In this document: positions 7,936-14,782 of the stretch, in pieces | Layout: every line of letters begins with the position of its first letter | How positions within the stretch are numbered: the first letter of the stretch is position 1 | Origin: a virus | IMG/VR virus record: IMGVR_UViG_3300010933_000005 | Coordinates: 1-37,433 of that record | Reading direction: 5' to 3' (one strand) | Length of the DNA stretch: 37,433 bases | Translations under genes and position numbers: made by a program | Notes under the pieces: generated by a model | What the model was told of the DNA's origin: nothing | What the model saw: only the letters and a program-made list of their open reading frames with translations | Database searches by the model: none

Positions 7936-8187
7936 TTACTTTTTGCTCCGTGCAATTTCCGTTGACATGATCTGAGCAGCTAAATTCTCCTGTAGCCGCG
8001 TCAGGTTACCTCCGAGTGAATCTCCTACAGACTCGATCCTCTCAGGGTTTAGCAGAATATTCCTGAACGCTCCTGCAAGCCGCATGGTCTGCTCCAGAGA
8101 CTCAATGTAGAGCTTTTGCCAATCAGGCTCAGGTTCTAAAGGCGCATCCAAGTAGTGATACTCCTTAGGTTTGAGTGGTTCGAACAT
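7936..8187 (-). CDS. Hypothetical 83-aa soluble protein
   Basis: ATG overlaps the upstream stop as TAATG. The N-terminus is rich in Pro, Glu and Tyr (KPKEYHYLDAPLEPEPDW); the rest is an amphipathic helical region. No membrane segment or known motif. Part of the tightly packed leftward early operon. Confidence 0.6.
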   Translation of the reverse strand: MFEPLKPKEYHYLDAPLEPEPDWQKLYIESLEQTMRLAGAFRNILLNPERIESVGDSLGGNLTRLQENLAAQIMSTEIARSKK

Positions 8188-8591
8188 TATTCGCCCTTCC
8201 CAAGCACTTCATTGGCCTGGGCGATGGCGGCGTCAATGGCCCCCAAATCACTCACGTAGGCTCGATAAGTGGCCGATTTGCTCAACGTGATGGCGGGTCT
8301 TCCATCAACCACCCGTGTCCGCGATTTCTCCAGCGCCTCCACACACGCCACCAGTGCTGCGTCTCTCTTGGCGATGGCTTCGCGGTGGGATTGCAGGGTG
8401 TCGCGCAGTTTGTCGTGTAAAGAGGTCCAGTATTCCATTTCGTAGGCAGCAAAATCCGGCGCTTCGCTTTCAAGCAATGCCTGCACCAGAGCAAGTTCAA
8501 TTTGAGCGCGCGCCCTAGAACTCAACACGGCTTGGATTTTCGGATGGCTCCAATCCGGCTCTCCCTGCGCTTGAGGCTGCTGATTACTCAT
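8187..8591 (-). CDS. Helical protein sharing modules with the 411-aa protein at 11451-12686
   Basis: 134 aa; ATG chosen because GGAGG stands seven bases upstream (longer ORF start at 8705 ignored). It opens MSNQQPQAQGEP and carries REAIAKRDAALVACVEALE plus QANEVLGKGE at the C-terminus. The same blocks, in the same order, form the C-terminal part of the 11451 gene. The two DNA segments are nearly identical over 56 bp. Mostly alpha-helical; resembles modular Ea22-like early phage proteins. Function unknown. Confidence 0.7.
   Translation of the reverse strand: MSNQQPQAQGEPDWSHPKIQAVLSSRARAQIELALVQALLESEAPDFAAYEMEYWTSLHDKLRDTLQSHREAIAKRDAALVACVEALEKSRTRVVDGRPAITLSKSATYRAYVSDLGAIDAAIAQANEVLGKGE
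8330..8385. repeat. 56-bp internal repeat, copy 1 (copy 2 at 11600-11655)
   Basis: Matches 11600-11655 at 55 of 56 positions (A at 8343 against G at 11613). It encodes the REAIAKRDAALVACVEALE block in both genes. A second shared block of 23 bp lies at 8557-8579 and 11737-11759, and a 17-bp one at 8203-8219 and 11473-11489. Confidence 0.95.
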
Positions 8592-8953
8592 TTCAATTCC
8601 TCCGTAGGGTCTGGCCTGAGTGGCTCGATACTGTTCATGATGTGGTTTTCTTCCCATCGGTCTGTGAGCTTTTTTGTCACGATACACCACCATGGAGAAT
8701 GCCACTCTTTTTCCTTGAAAATCCGTCCCGCCCTGTTACTGATCGTCTCATCACTATTCCCACCAAAAGCCCCAGCACAAGCAGATTGATCGAGTGACTT
8801 TGCATAGTGGTAGATGTACCGATAAGACTTCCTGTTGCCTGTGAGATAGAACCTAGGGTAGTGCCAGAACACCAGCTTAAAGAACCCAAACCAGATCAGC
8901 AGGATGAAAATTGCCATGCAGATGATGGATGGGCCTGGGCGATGAAAAATCAT
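8588..8953 (-). CDS. Membrane-anchored phage protein with a DQ...DETISxRA motif
   Basis: Up to 121 aa. N-terminal hydrophobic anchor (MAIFILLIWFGFFKLVFW), then YHYAKSLDQSACAGAFGG followed by DETISNRAGR. I recall this D-Q ... D-E-T-x-S-x-R-A signature from small phage proteins often near lysis or accessory genes, without known function. The start is unsure: 8953 or 8917, neither with a clear ribosome-binding site. One copy of the repeated early 18-bp element lies 30-50 bp upstream. Confidence 0.65.
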   Translation of the reverse strand: MIFHRPGPSIICMAIFILLIWFGFFKLVFWHYPRFYLTGNRKSYRYIYHYAKSLDQSACAGAFGGNSDETISNRAGRIFKEKEWHSPWWCIVTKKLTDRWEENHIMNSIEPLRPDPTEELK

Positions 8954-8984
8954 GTCTACATGGTAGTTATTTGGGATGGGATTG

Positions 8985-9002
8985 GAATAGGTGTTTACCC
9001 TT
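8985..9002 (-). promoter_or_regulatory. Early 18-bp element, site 1
   Basis: Minus-strand reading AAGGGTAAACACCTATTC. Same orientation as, and 32 bp ahead of, the 8588-8953 gene. The TAA within it is the stop codon of the upstream zinc-finger gene. Confidence 0.75.
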
Positions 9003-9204
9003 GGTTTATTGCAGAATCAGGCATTTTTGCGCTAATCCAGAATCCAGCGTTGTTTTTGTCCATGCCTTTCTCTAGCATTTCGCTTGTGCTTAGGCATCTA
9101 CGATCTTTTCCGTATTCACCAGTTCGATGTTTGTCAAAGGCGAATGTAGAGTTGAAATACTCCTTGCAGCCTTGGCACTGATTTCGGTCGCCTGTTAATT
9201 TCAT
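8995..9204 (-). CDS. Zinc-finger protein, 69 aa
   Basis: C-x2-C in NQCQGCKEYFNS, then FAFDKHRTGEYG and RRCLSTSEMLEKGM with AGFWI, which together give a C2H2-like zinc site (Cys, Cys, His, Cys). Short proteins of this type are common in early regions of proteobacterial phages. The ATG overlaps the previous stop (TGATG); a GTG one codon upstream is possible. The stop lies in the 18-bp regulatory element. Likely binds DNA or a host protein. Confidence 0.75.
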   Translation of the reverse strand: MKLTGDRNQCQGCKEYFNSTFAFDKHRTGEYGKDRRCLSTSEMLEKGMDKNNAGFWISAKMPDSAINQG

Positions 9205-9446
9205 CACTCAACCCCCCATTGCTTTTTAAGAGCCTCTGTATCCCCTGGCTCAGAATGAATCCCTAGAGACATAGACTCACCTTCACAGTACGGCCCATCA
9301 TCGAACATCATCACAAACCCAGCGGAATGAATAAACCCGCCGAGCTTGGATAGAACGAAATCAGCTACGTCTTTATGGGCTAGCTCTGCATGGCCTAGAT
9401 GGCCCCATACAATGAAGCCTTCAGTGCTGTGATTGATGTATTTCAT
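9204..9446 (-). CDS. Hypothetical 80-aa protein
   Basis: Start MKYINHSTEGFIVWGHLGH at 9446, two bases beyond the preceding stop; a longer ORF to 9518 lies inside that gene and is not used. Contains FVMMFDDGPYCEGESMSL. Soluble, acidic. Sits between the SSB-like and zinc-finger genes in the recombination cluster. No family recognised. Confidence 0.6.
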   Translation of the reverse strand: MKYINHSTEGFIVWGHLGHAELAHKDVADFVLSKLGGFIHSAGFVMMFDDGPYCEGESMSLGIHSEPGDTEALKKQWGVE

Positions 9447-9447
9447 A

Positions 9448-9723
9448 TCACCAGGGCACGTCGTCGTCCATGTTTTCAAAACCGCTTCCTCGCGTATCCC
9501 GTGCTTTAGCAGCATCATGGCTAGGACGCTTGGCTTGCGGGGCCTGTTTCTCCTGAGGTTCGCTCAGATATGCCCAGCCATCCCAATTCATCGGAATAAC
9601 GTCTAGCTTGAGCATTGGTCCGTTCTTGGTTTGAACCGTGCGCCCAATCGTCTTATAGCTGGATTTTTCTTGCCCGCTCTTGTCGGTATAGGTGCCGGTT
9701 TTTGCGCGTACTTCGTAGTTCAT
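9448..9723 (-). CDS. SSB-like protein with acidic C-terminal tip
   Basis: 91 aa. The N-terminal 55 residues are compact and beta-rich (YEVRAKTGTYTDKSGQEKSS, GPMLKLDVIPMNWDGW), fitting a small OB-fold. The rest is a flexible linker ending ENMDDDVPW. An acidic tip ending in a hydrophobic residue is the hallmark of bacterial SSB (DDDIPF), used to recruit DNA-processing proteins. It directly follows the annealing recombinase gene, the usual partner. The fold is inferred, the tip is seen. Confidence 0.6.
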   Translation of the reverse strand: MNYEVRAKTGTYTDKSGQEKSSYKTIGRTVQTKNGPMLKLDVIPMNWDGWAYLSEPQEKQAPQAKRPSHDAAKARDTRGSGFENMDDDVPW

Positions 9724-10302
9724 TTATTTGCTTTCAGGTTTGTTTGCTTTAATTGCGGAACGGAGTTCGGAATAGTCACGTAGTTGCCCCCACATGAATT
9801 CGACAGCCTCATTGCTGTTGTCGGGACGTTCTGCGTACCACATACGCACGGCTTCCAAGTTATTGCCTTCTTCGTGCAAGGCGACCAGCTTCCCGCAGAA
9901 ATCGCGCAGGGCCTCTTCATCAATAGGCGGTAGGTCTTCCCCTGCATAGATATACAAGCCAAGCCCATGCATGGAAATAGCCTTGGCAAGACATCGCATC
10001 GTGGCTGTGTTAACTTGGAACGCATCCGGGCCTTGGATAGCCTTGTTGCGATGATCCATGACAGGCAGAATCGCCAGCTTGGACTTACCACGAATAGTTA
10101 CCGTCACCTTAACCAGCGCGGTCGTGTCGTGCAGCATCATGTAGGGCAGCTTAGAGCCTTCGGGTCCGAATTCGTGCGGGAACCATTCCGCATCCGGGTC
10201 AATCTTGAGAACCTCTGCCCAGGCCCAGGCCCATGACAAATAGGTTAGATTTCCCTTTTTTTCGGTGTGCTGGTTTACATTGATTTTCAGCAAATCGCTC
10301 AT
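9724..10302 (-). CDS. Single-strand annealing recombinase, Sak3/DUF1071 type
   Basis: 192 aa. The N-terminal NLTYLSWAWAWAEVLKIDPDAEW is the DUF1071 (Sak3) signature, followed by the core with MMLHDTTALVKVTVTIRGK, LPVMDHRNKAI and TATMRCLAKAISMHGLGLYIYAGEDLP. The C-terminus is a helical tail. Such proteins anneal complementary strands in phage recombination and replication. ATGA overlap with the 43-aa gene upstream and a one-base gap to the SSB-like gene downstream mark a recombination cassette. Confidence 0.85.
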   Translation of the reverse strand: MSDLLKINVNQHTEKKGNLTYLSWAWAWAEVLKIDPDAEWFPHEFGPEGSKLPYMMLHDTTALVKVTVTIRGKSKLAILPVMDHRNKAIQGPDAFQVNTATMRCLAKAISMHGLGLYIYAGEDLPPIDEEALRDFCGKLVALHEEGNNLEAVRMWYAERPDNSNEAVEFMWGQLRDYSELRSAIKANKPESK

Positions 10303-10430
10303 TTCTTATTCCTCACAAGATACTGCCTATCTTTCTCTACTCGCTCTTGCACCATCTTCCAGCGCATTGCCTCTTGTTCTTCTTCCCATTCCTCTTGTCT
10401 AGCCACTTGCTCATAGTAAGCTTGATCCAT
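10299..10430 (-). CDS. 43-aa charged microprotein
   Basis: Reads MDQAYYEQVARQEEW, then a stretch of Glu, and ends YLVRNKK. AAAGGA is placed seven bases before the ATG and the stop overlaps the Sak3 start as ATGA. Its first dozen residues resemble those of the next upstream microprotein (MDEQWYETVARQDF), so the two probably share an origin. Highly helical; may assist the recombinase or host binding. Function unknown. Confidence 0.6.
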   Translation of the reverse strand: MDQAYYEQVARQEEWEEEQEAMRWKMVQERVEKDRQYLVRNKK

Positions 10431-10439
10431 GTTTTTCCT

Positions 10440-10598
10440 TTAGCGATAAATAAACCGGATGATTAGCATGGCAAACCAAAATGGTAGACACATCCCAAGA
10501 TAAAAACCAAGATCATAAGCATCGCTGTTTCTTTTTCCTTGCAATGCTCTTTGCTTGAAATCTTGTCTAGCTACAGTCTCGTACCATTGCTCATCCAT
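10440..10598 (-). CDS. 52-aa microprotein with one membrane helix
   Basis: Begins MDEQWYETVARQDFKQ and ends in a hydrophobic helix (FYLGMCLPFWFAMLIIRFIYR) reaching the stop. The start overlaps the previous stop (TGATG). Related at the N-terminus to the 43-aa protein that follows, but with a membrane tail instead of a charged one. Confidence 0.6.
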   Translation of the reverse strand: MDEQWYETVARQDFKQRALQGKRNSDAYDLGFYLGMCLPFWFAMLIIRFIYR

Positions 10599-10735
10599 CA
10601 CTTCACCCTTTCTCTATTACGAAACTCTCGATTAGCCTTTTCTAGCGGGTCATTGCTTTTCAAGGCAAAGTGTAGATAGCCGAAGATAGCTACCAATGCA
10701 AGAAAAAGCAGCATGATGTTTGCAAGAATATCCAC
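10598..10735 (-). CDS. 45-aa membrane microprotein
   Basis: GTG start after AGGAG (five-base spacing). A hydrophobic helix (ILANIMLLFLALVAIFGYL) is followed by a basic, polar tail (PLEKANREFRNRERVK). First gene after the early element at 10781-10798. N-terminal anchor with cytoplasmic tail. Unknown function. Confidence 0.55.
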   Translation of the reverse strand: MDILANIMLLFLALVAIFGYLHFALKSNDPLEKANREFRNRERVK

Positions 10736-10780
10736 AACATCTCCTAAAAATACCAATACTACAGACTAAAAACACTCATG

Positions 10781-10798
10781 CAATAGGTGTTTACCCTA
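10781..10798 (-). promoter_or_regulatory. Early 18-bp element, site 2
   Basis: Minus-strand reading TAGGGTAAACACCTATTG, 46 bp before the 10735 start and in the direction of transcription. Its TAA is the stop codon of the 10791-11294 gene. Confidence 0.8.
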
Positions 10799-11294
10799 TG
10801 CCGTGTGCTTTCTCAATGGCGCGGGCGAATGGAATAAACCGTTGGTCATCGCGATAAAAAGCAGGCCATGCCATTTCTCGTATTTGCTCCTGCGTCAGCG
10901 GCACCTGTGCTGATTGCTGGGGGCGGTTGTAGAGCGGCGGGCACTCGACCAGCAGGCTTGCGCCTTCTTCTGGGTACTCCGTTTCATAAACGAGCAGCCC
11001 ATGCTTAACGGTGCCATCGTCGTCCTTGATTTGACCAACGCGCAGAGAAATTTCAGTCGGCCCGTCCTCGTCTGCTGTTATTAGCTCTGCGAGAAACTGT
11101 GCTGCTTCGGAGTCAAGGTGCCACTCAGCCACCGCCTCCCCGCCCTTGGCATCAGCTTCCAGCCCAAGCACCTTGAGCATGGCCTCGCGCATCTTTCCGC
11201 CGTCGAGTTTGCAGTCATGCATGGCAGATAGGAATGCGCCCAGCGCCTTTTCTTCCTTGGTCAACTCAGCACGCTCATCTTGTTGGGTGGTCAT
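10791..11294 (-). CDS. Hypothetical 167-aa acidic protein
   Basis: Start MTTQQDERAELTKEEKALGAF at 11294, overlapping the upstream stop as ATGA; the longer reading frame to 11423 is not used. A helical N-terminus, a central beta-like part (ISLRVGQIKDDDGTVKHGLLVY) and a C-terminal segment (LTQEQIREMAWPAFYRDDQRFIPFARAIEKAHGIG). The tail recalls short repeats in Ea22-like early phage proteins. The final Gly-stop lies in the regulatory element. Confidence 0.65.
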   Translation of the reverse strand: MTTQQDERAELTKEEKALGAFLSAMHDCKLDGGKMREAMLKVLGLEADAKGGEAVAEWHLDSEAAQFLAELITADEDGPTEISLRVGQIKDDDGTVKHGLLVYETEYPEEGASLLVECPPLYNRPQQSAQVPLTQEQIREMAWPAFYRDDQRFIPFARAIEKAHGIG

Positions 11295-11449
11295 GATTGT
11301 TCTCTCCCCCAGGCTTCCATAATCTTGCGAAGCTCTGACGCCATGCGCGTCAACAGGCCGAGCATGATCCAATTGACCAATCCTCCGGCCATCCACATGG
11401 CGCATAAGATTGCAACCATCCAAAGCTCTACTTGGACTACTTGGTCCAT
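11291..11449 (-). CDS. 52-aa membrane protein
   Basis: Starts MDQVVQVELWMVAILC at 11449, one base after the preceding stop; ends with ATGA overlap to the next gene. A hydrophobic region (LWMVAILCAMWMAGGLVNWIMLGLL) is followed by a basic helix (RMASELRKIMEAWGREQS). Alternatives starting at 11524 lie inside the larger gene. Function unknown. Confidence 0.55.
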   Translation of the reverse strand: MDQVVQVELWMVAILCAMWMAGGLVNWIMLGLLTRMASELRKIMEAWGREQS

Positions 11450-11450
11450 C

Positions 11451-12686
11451 TCACTTACCTTCCTTTCTGCCCAGCACTTCATTGGCCTGTGTGATGGCGG
11501 GATCAATACGCAGCCACGCAACATCCTCCGTAGCTGTGCCGATGCCTTTTCTCAGGTATGCCATTGCGCTCTTCGCAGCAGAAACCTTCTTCATATTTTC
11601 CAGCGCCTCCACGCACGCCACCAGTGCTGCGTCTCTCTTGGCGATGGCTTCGCGGAGTTCTCGGCATTCTTTCATTGCCCAACGCTTTGACTCGTTGGCG
11701 CGCTCAAGCTCCCACCCGTGAACCCATCCAACTGTAGGCTCTCCCTGCGCTTGAGGCTGGGGGTGCGGGGGCTGGACGGCAACAGGCTCACCCATGAACG
11801 TGGGCGCTTCGGTGGCTTCACGCAGGGCGTGGTTTAGCTGTTGCGCAGTTTCCTTCTCCTCAATGAATGCAGCGGCTAATTCATTGTGTGCCGCGCAGAT
11901 CATTTCAGCCGCATCGCTGTTTTCACCGAGATTGGCAATTCTTTCGCCATGCGTGGCATCCGGATTGCGGAATGCATAGATGTTGTAGCCCTTCAAATCG
12001 AGCGACCCGTAATATCGAACCCTCCAGACCGGATGATCTTTGGCGTAAAAAGTAAATCTGCTTTTCTGTTCTGGCCCAGCACTATCAGGGTTCGCGCATT
12101 GCCGAAGCGTTGCGCTCTGCGCTTGAGGCTGGGCGGTACTTGCCCGTTCGAAACGATCCCAAGCCTTACTCACTGATGGCTGTAGAAGCTCGTCTATTCG
12201 CCCCTCAACATCCGCCACGGCGTCATCAAATCCGTAGGCGCTGCTCCACTCTGGGCGCTCACTGCCAAGCACTGCATCGCACAGCCGATCAATGATTTCA
12301 TCGCGTTGGTCTCGCTCTCGGATTAGCTGCTCAATTTCACGCTCAGGCTTCGCCCCATCTGGTGCGGCAGCACGCGGGCACCCGGGGCACAGTGCCGACA
12401 CTTTGCCCTCGCAGCATCCATCGGGCGCGGCTGGTGATTCAGAACGCTGTGAGCACCCAACAGAATGATGCCCGTCCAGCCTCTCGCACTCTCGGCACAT
12501 CAGCGCGTATCCGGGCGCCGCTGCCTCTGGCATTGGCTGGGAGAGGGATTTGCGCATTGCGAGGTCTAGAAGCTGCCGGGCATTGGCGTACATATCCGGC
12601 GCAACGCAGCGATCAATGATTTCTTTACAAGCGAGAAACCAGCTCTCGTTCAGCGCCTCACGCAGCGCGTCGTGGTTCGTGTTCAT
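11451..12686 (-). CDS. Modular Ea22-like early protein, 411 aa
   Basis: A mosaic of blocks: a helical N-terminus (NTNHDALREALNESWFL); a Cys-rich part (CRECERLDGHHSVGC, CCEGKVSALCPGC) that could bind zinc; a charged coil (KPEREIEQLIRERDQRDEIIDRL); a globular section (FYAKDHPVWRVRYYGSLDLKGYN, EMICAAHNELAAAF); and a C-terminal block shared with the 8187-8591 protein. Pro/Gln/Ala linkers (QPQAQGEP, AQPQAQS) join the parts. Similar patchwork proteins are frequent and variable in early regions of temperate and related phages. No catalytic motif seen. Confidence 0.65.
   Translation of the reverse strand: MNTNHDALREALNESWFLACKEIIDRCVAPDMYANARQLLDLAMRKSLSQPMPEAAAPGYALMCRECERLDGHHSVGCSQRSESPAAPDGCCEGKVSALCPGCPRAAAPDGAKPEREIEQLIRERDQRDEIIDRLCDAVLGSERPEWSSAYGFDDAVADVEGRIDELLQPSVSKAWDRFERASTAQPQAQSATLRQCANPDSAGPEQKSRFTFYAKDHPVWRVRYYGSLDLKGYNIYAFRNPDATHGERIANLGENSDAAEMICAAHNELAAAFIEEKETAQQLNHALREATEAPTFMGEPVAVQPPHPQPQAQGEPTVGWVHGWELERANESKRWAMKECRELREAIAKRDAALVACVEALENMKKVSAAKSAMAYLRKGIGTATEDVAWLRIDPAITQANEVLGRKEGK
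11600..11655. repeat. 56-bp internal repeat, copy 2 (copy 1 at 8330-8385)
   Basis: Same orientation as copy 1 and one mismatch from it; encodes the shared REAIAKRDAALVACVEALE block. Confidence 0.95.
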
Positions 12687-12687
12687 A

Positions 12688-13353
12688 TCAAAACCTCCGC
12701 GTAACCATCAGCACGGTCGTATCCGTCAACTTAGAACCCCAATTCGGCGGGATGCGCTTGTCTTCTTCCTGCGTGTCCGTGGTCGCGTCGATCTTGTAGA
12801 ACGACAGGCTTGCATTCCACTTGCCGTAGGTCGCGCCGAAACCAATCGTGGGCGCATAGTTCAACTGCTCGGGGTAGTTGAAATGCGTGCGCTGAGTGTC
12901 GCCGGGGTATCGATAAATCTTCACATCCACGCGAGGGCGATGGATCAGCACGCCGCCCTTGACGAACAGTGTGAATTCTCCGGCTTGCCACTCGGGGGCG
13001 ACCGAGAACTCCACGCCCTTGGTGCGGCCCTCCACGTCCCAAATTCCAAGGATGGGACACGGGTTGATGCAGCCCACGCCTTCCTTGTAATTTACGTCTG
13101 AGGTTGCATAGGCGCGGTTGCTGACGTTGCCCAGGTCAAGCCAGCCAGCTCGCAGACGATAGCGGCCGATTTTGTCAGTGACCCCGACATAGTAGGCTGC
13201 ACTCAGCAAGTCCCAACTATTGGGGAATTCTTGCTGCCAGTATTGTGTGTTCGGCGTCTTGCTCCAGCGGGTCTGGCCTGCGCCGATTTCAATGTCAAGA
13301 GCATTAGCCGACAGACTAAAAAGTCCGATGATAAATGCGATGATGGTTTTCAT
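12688..13353 (-). CDS. Secreted outer-membrane beta-barrel protein
   Basis: 221 aa. A clear signal peptide (MKTIIAFIIGLFSLSANA, cleavage after residue 18), then alternating beta-strand pattern (DIEIGAGQTRW, YYVGVTDKIGRYRLRAGW, GVEFSVAPEW, FTLFVKGGVLI, PTIGFGATYGKWNASLSFYKID). It ends Arg-Arg-Phe: a C-terminal aromatic residue is the usual BAM-complex signal. The size fits an eight-strand barrel such as the OmpA/OmpW or lambda Lom class. A phage copy would change the host surface, perhaps to block further infection. Two internal Cys (CINPC) may form a loop disulphide. Confidence 0.75.
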   Translation of the reverse strand: MKTIIAFIIGLFSLSANALDIEIGAGQTRWSKTPNTQYWQQEFPNSWDLLSAAYYVGVTDKIGRYRLRAGWLDLGNVSNRAYATSDVNYKEGVGCINPCPILGIWDVEGRTKGVEFSVAPEWQAGEFTLFVKGGVLIHRPRVDVKIYRYPGDTQRTHFNYPEQLNYAPTIGFGATYGKWNASLSFYKIDATTDTQEEDKRIPPNWGSKLTDTTVLMVTRRF

Positions 13354-13661
13354 GATTGAATCTCCGATGCCTTGATTACATCAGGCTTACCGTAAAGCTC
13401 CATGCTGGCACGGCGGGCGATGGTTTCTTTGCGGGCCTCTATGATGCGATCGCCAACGCTCCATGCGAAACCGTTTGCAATATCAGCCAGCAGGCGCTCT
13501 CCATGCTCATAAAGCACATCCATGAGGTCATCCTTATCAAATGCCTCAGACTGGCGACGGATAGCGTCCATACGCTCGTATTCTGTTACAGGCGTGCCGT
13601 AGATGCGCTCAAGCTCTGCGTCCGTGGGCGGGAAGTCGTTGGGGCCGCGTGGGTCGTTCAT
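13350..13661 (-). CDS. Hypothetical 103-aa protein, first gene of the leftward operon
   Basis: Strong ribosome-binding site (AGGAGG seven bases before ATG). Acidic, helical protein: PPTDAELERIYGTPVTEYERMDAIRRQS, then KDDLMDVLYEHGERLLADIANGFAWS and DRIIEARKETIARRASMELYG. No membrane segment. The stop overlaps the barrel-protein start (ATGA). Being first behind the divergent control region, it should be made early and in quantity. Confidence 0.7.
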   Translation of the reverse strand: MNDPRGPNDFPPTDAELERIYGTPVTEYERMDAIRRQSEAFDKDDLMDVLYEHGERLLADIANGFAWSVGDRIIEARKETIARRASMELYGKPDVIKASEIQS

Positions 13662-13709
13662 GGTTTACCTCCTAAAGTGGCTTAATCATGCCATGCCCAG
13701 CAAAAAAAA

Positions 13710-13727
13710 CCATAGGTGAAAACCCTA
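13710..13727 (-). promoter_or_regulatory. Early 18-bp element, site 3 (leftward)
   Basis: Minus-strand reading TAGGGTTTTCACCTATGG, 49 bp ahead of the 13661 start. With site 4 it forms a back-to-back pair in the 151-bp divergent control region 13662-13812. Confidence 0.7.
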
Positions 13728-13745
13728 CCTACATGTAACAGACCT

Positions 13746-13763
13746 AAGGGTTTATCCCTATAG
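13746..13763 (+). promoter_or_regulatory. Early 18-bp element, site 4 (rightward)
   Basis: AAGGGTTTATCCCTATAG, 49 bp ahead of the 13813 start. The AGGG/CCCT arms make this version a better palindrome than the common form. The rest of the interval holds a ribosome-binding site (AGGAG at 13803) and no gene. Confidence 0.7.
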
Positions 13764-13812
13764 TAAAGGCTATAGGCTGGGTGTATTCTGTGGGTGTTTT
13801 ATAGGAGAAATC

Positions 13813-14118
13813 ATGCACACCAAAGGACCGTGGGCTGTTTTGCCGGAAGAATGCGATAAACCATATATCAGGATTCGCGGAACTTTACTTGGAGGCCGTT
13901 ACAAAGTGGCAAATGTTTTGAAGCCTATTTATGACGGTGTTCATGAGCAAGAGGCAAAAGAAACCAGAGACAACGCCAAGCTAATAGCAGCAGCACCGGA
14001 TTTGCTAAAGTCTTTGAAAGGTGTTTTACACGCAGTGAGTCCATACATGGAACAAGATGGCTATTTGACAATCCGGATCGGACTTGCCCGCGCCGCCATC
14101 CGTAAGGCTACCGAATGA
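13813..14118 (+). CDS. HTKGPW-family early protein, 101 aa
   Basis: N-terminal MHTKGPWAVLPEE and C-terminal NAKLIAAAPDLLKSLKGVL ... ARAAIRKATE are hallmarks of a widespread small phage protein family that is usually early and of unknown function. The start follows AGGAG. First gene of the rightward early operon, with an ATGA overlap to the next. Confidence 0.8.
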   Translation: MHTKGPWAVLPEECDKPYIRIRGTLLGGRYKVANVLKPIYDGVHEQEAKETRDNAKLIAAAPDLLKSLKGVLHAVSPYMEQDGYLTIRIGLARAAIRKATE

Positions 14119-14315
14119 CAGAGGCCCAAGAGCGGCTATTATCAGAGCGCATCCTAGAAAGCGCCAAGCAGATGGCCCACATCATCGCAAAAGAACGAGA
14201 CTCTCCAGAAGATGAGCAAGCCCTGGTGCAGGCTATTCTGATGAGAGCATTGGAAATGGCTACACCTCATTTAAGCGCTGAGGGTAGGGCTAGGATGTTT
14301 TTTGTAAAGGAGTGA
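14115..14315 (+). CDS. Hypothetical 66-aa helical protein
   Basis: ATGA overlap with the gene before it. Amphipathic helices throughout (EAQERLLSERILESAKQMAHI, EDEQALVQAILMRALEMA). No motif recognised. Confidence 0.6.
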   Translation: MTEAQERLLSERILESAKQMAHIIAKERDSPEDEQALVQAILMRALEMATPHLSAEGRARMFFVKE

Positions 14316-14318
14316 GAT

Positions 14319-14606
14319 ATGAATTGCAAACCGGGTGATATGGCGATTGTTATCAACTCGCAAGAAATGAAAGAAACGGGCCTTGTTGATAAGCTTTTCA
14401 AGCTTAAATCCATTGGAGGCACTACCCTAAATGGGCATCCATATTGGACTTATGAGGGTCCAGAAGTTTATTGTGAATGTGGTTGTGGCTCACAAATAAA
14501 TGGTATTGGCGATAACGTATTGCGCCCAATCCGCCCCGGCGAAACCCCCGAAGAATCCATAGAAGCAATGAAGAAGCTACATGATCTTGAGAAGGAGAAA
14601 GTATGA
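14319..14606 (+). CDS. Small phage protein with a Cys cluster, 95 aa
   Basis: Begins MNCKPGDMAIVINS, a beta-rich opening found in a phage family with SH3-like folds, and has C-E-C-G-C at about residue 54 (VYCECGCGSQ), possibly metal-binding. The C-terminus (RPIRPGETPEESIEAMKKLHDLEKEKV) is helical. GGAG-like site (AAGGAGTG) upstream. Unknown function. Confidence 0.65.
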   Translation: MNCKPGDMAIVINSQEMKETGLVDKLFKLKSIGGTTLNGHPYWTYEGPEVYCECGCGSQINGIGDNVLRPIRPGETPEESIEAMKKLHDLEKEKV

Positions 14607-14782
14607 CTAAATCACAAATCAAAGCAGAGCTTCGGCGGTCTGCGTGTGAGGATGAAGACCCGTGGATTGGTGTTGATATTAGATGCTTTAATGCATGTAT
14701 TCCATTTAAGGATCGTGATTTGGCATCAATGAGAATAAGTGATCTTCGTACCTTTTACCTTTTGGTAGCCGAGGCACTATGA
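14603..14782 (+). CDS. 59-aa early protein
   Basis: MTKSQIKAELRRSACEDEDPW, then IRCFNACIPFKDRDL and LRTFYLLVAEAL. AAGGAG stands before the start and both ends overlap neighbours (GTATGA, ATGA), which supports translation. Three Cys; no known family. Confidence 0.65.
   Translation: MTKSQIKAELRRSACEDEDPWIGVDIRCFNACIPFKDRDLASMRISDLRTFYLLVAEAL

Noticed and set aside
11280-13101. Plus-strand ORFs opposite the leftward operon (11280-11721, 11794-12619, 12550-13101)
   Set aside because: Shadows of GC-rich minus-strand genes; no ribosome-binding sites, no family features, and they break the packed operon on the other strand.
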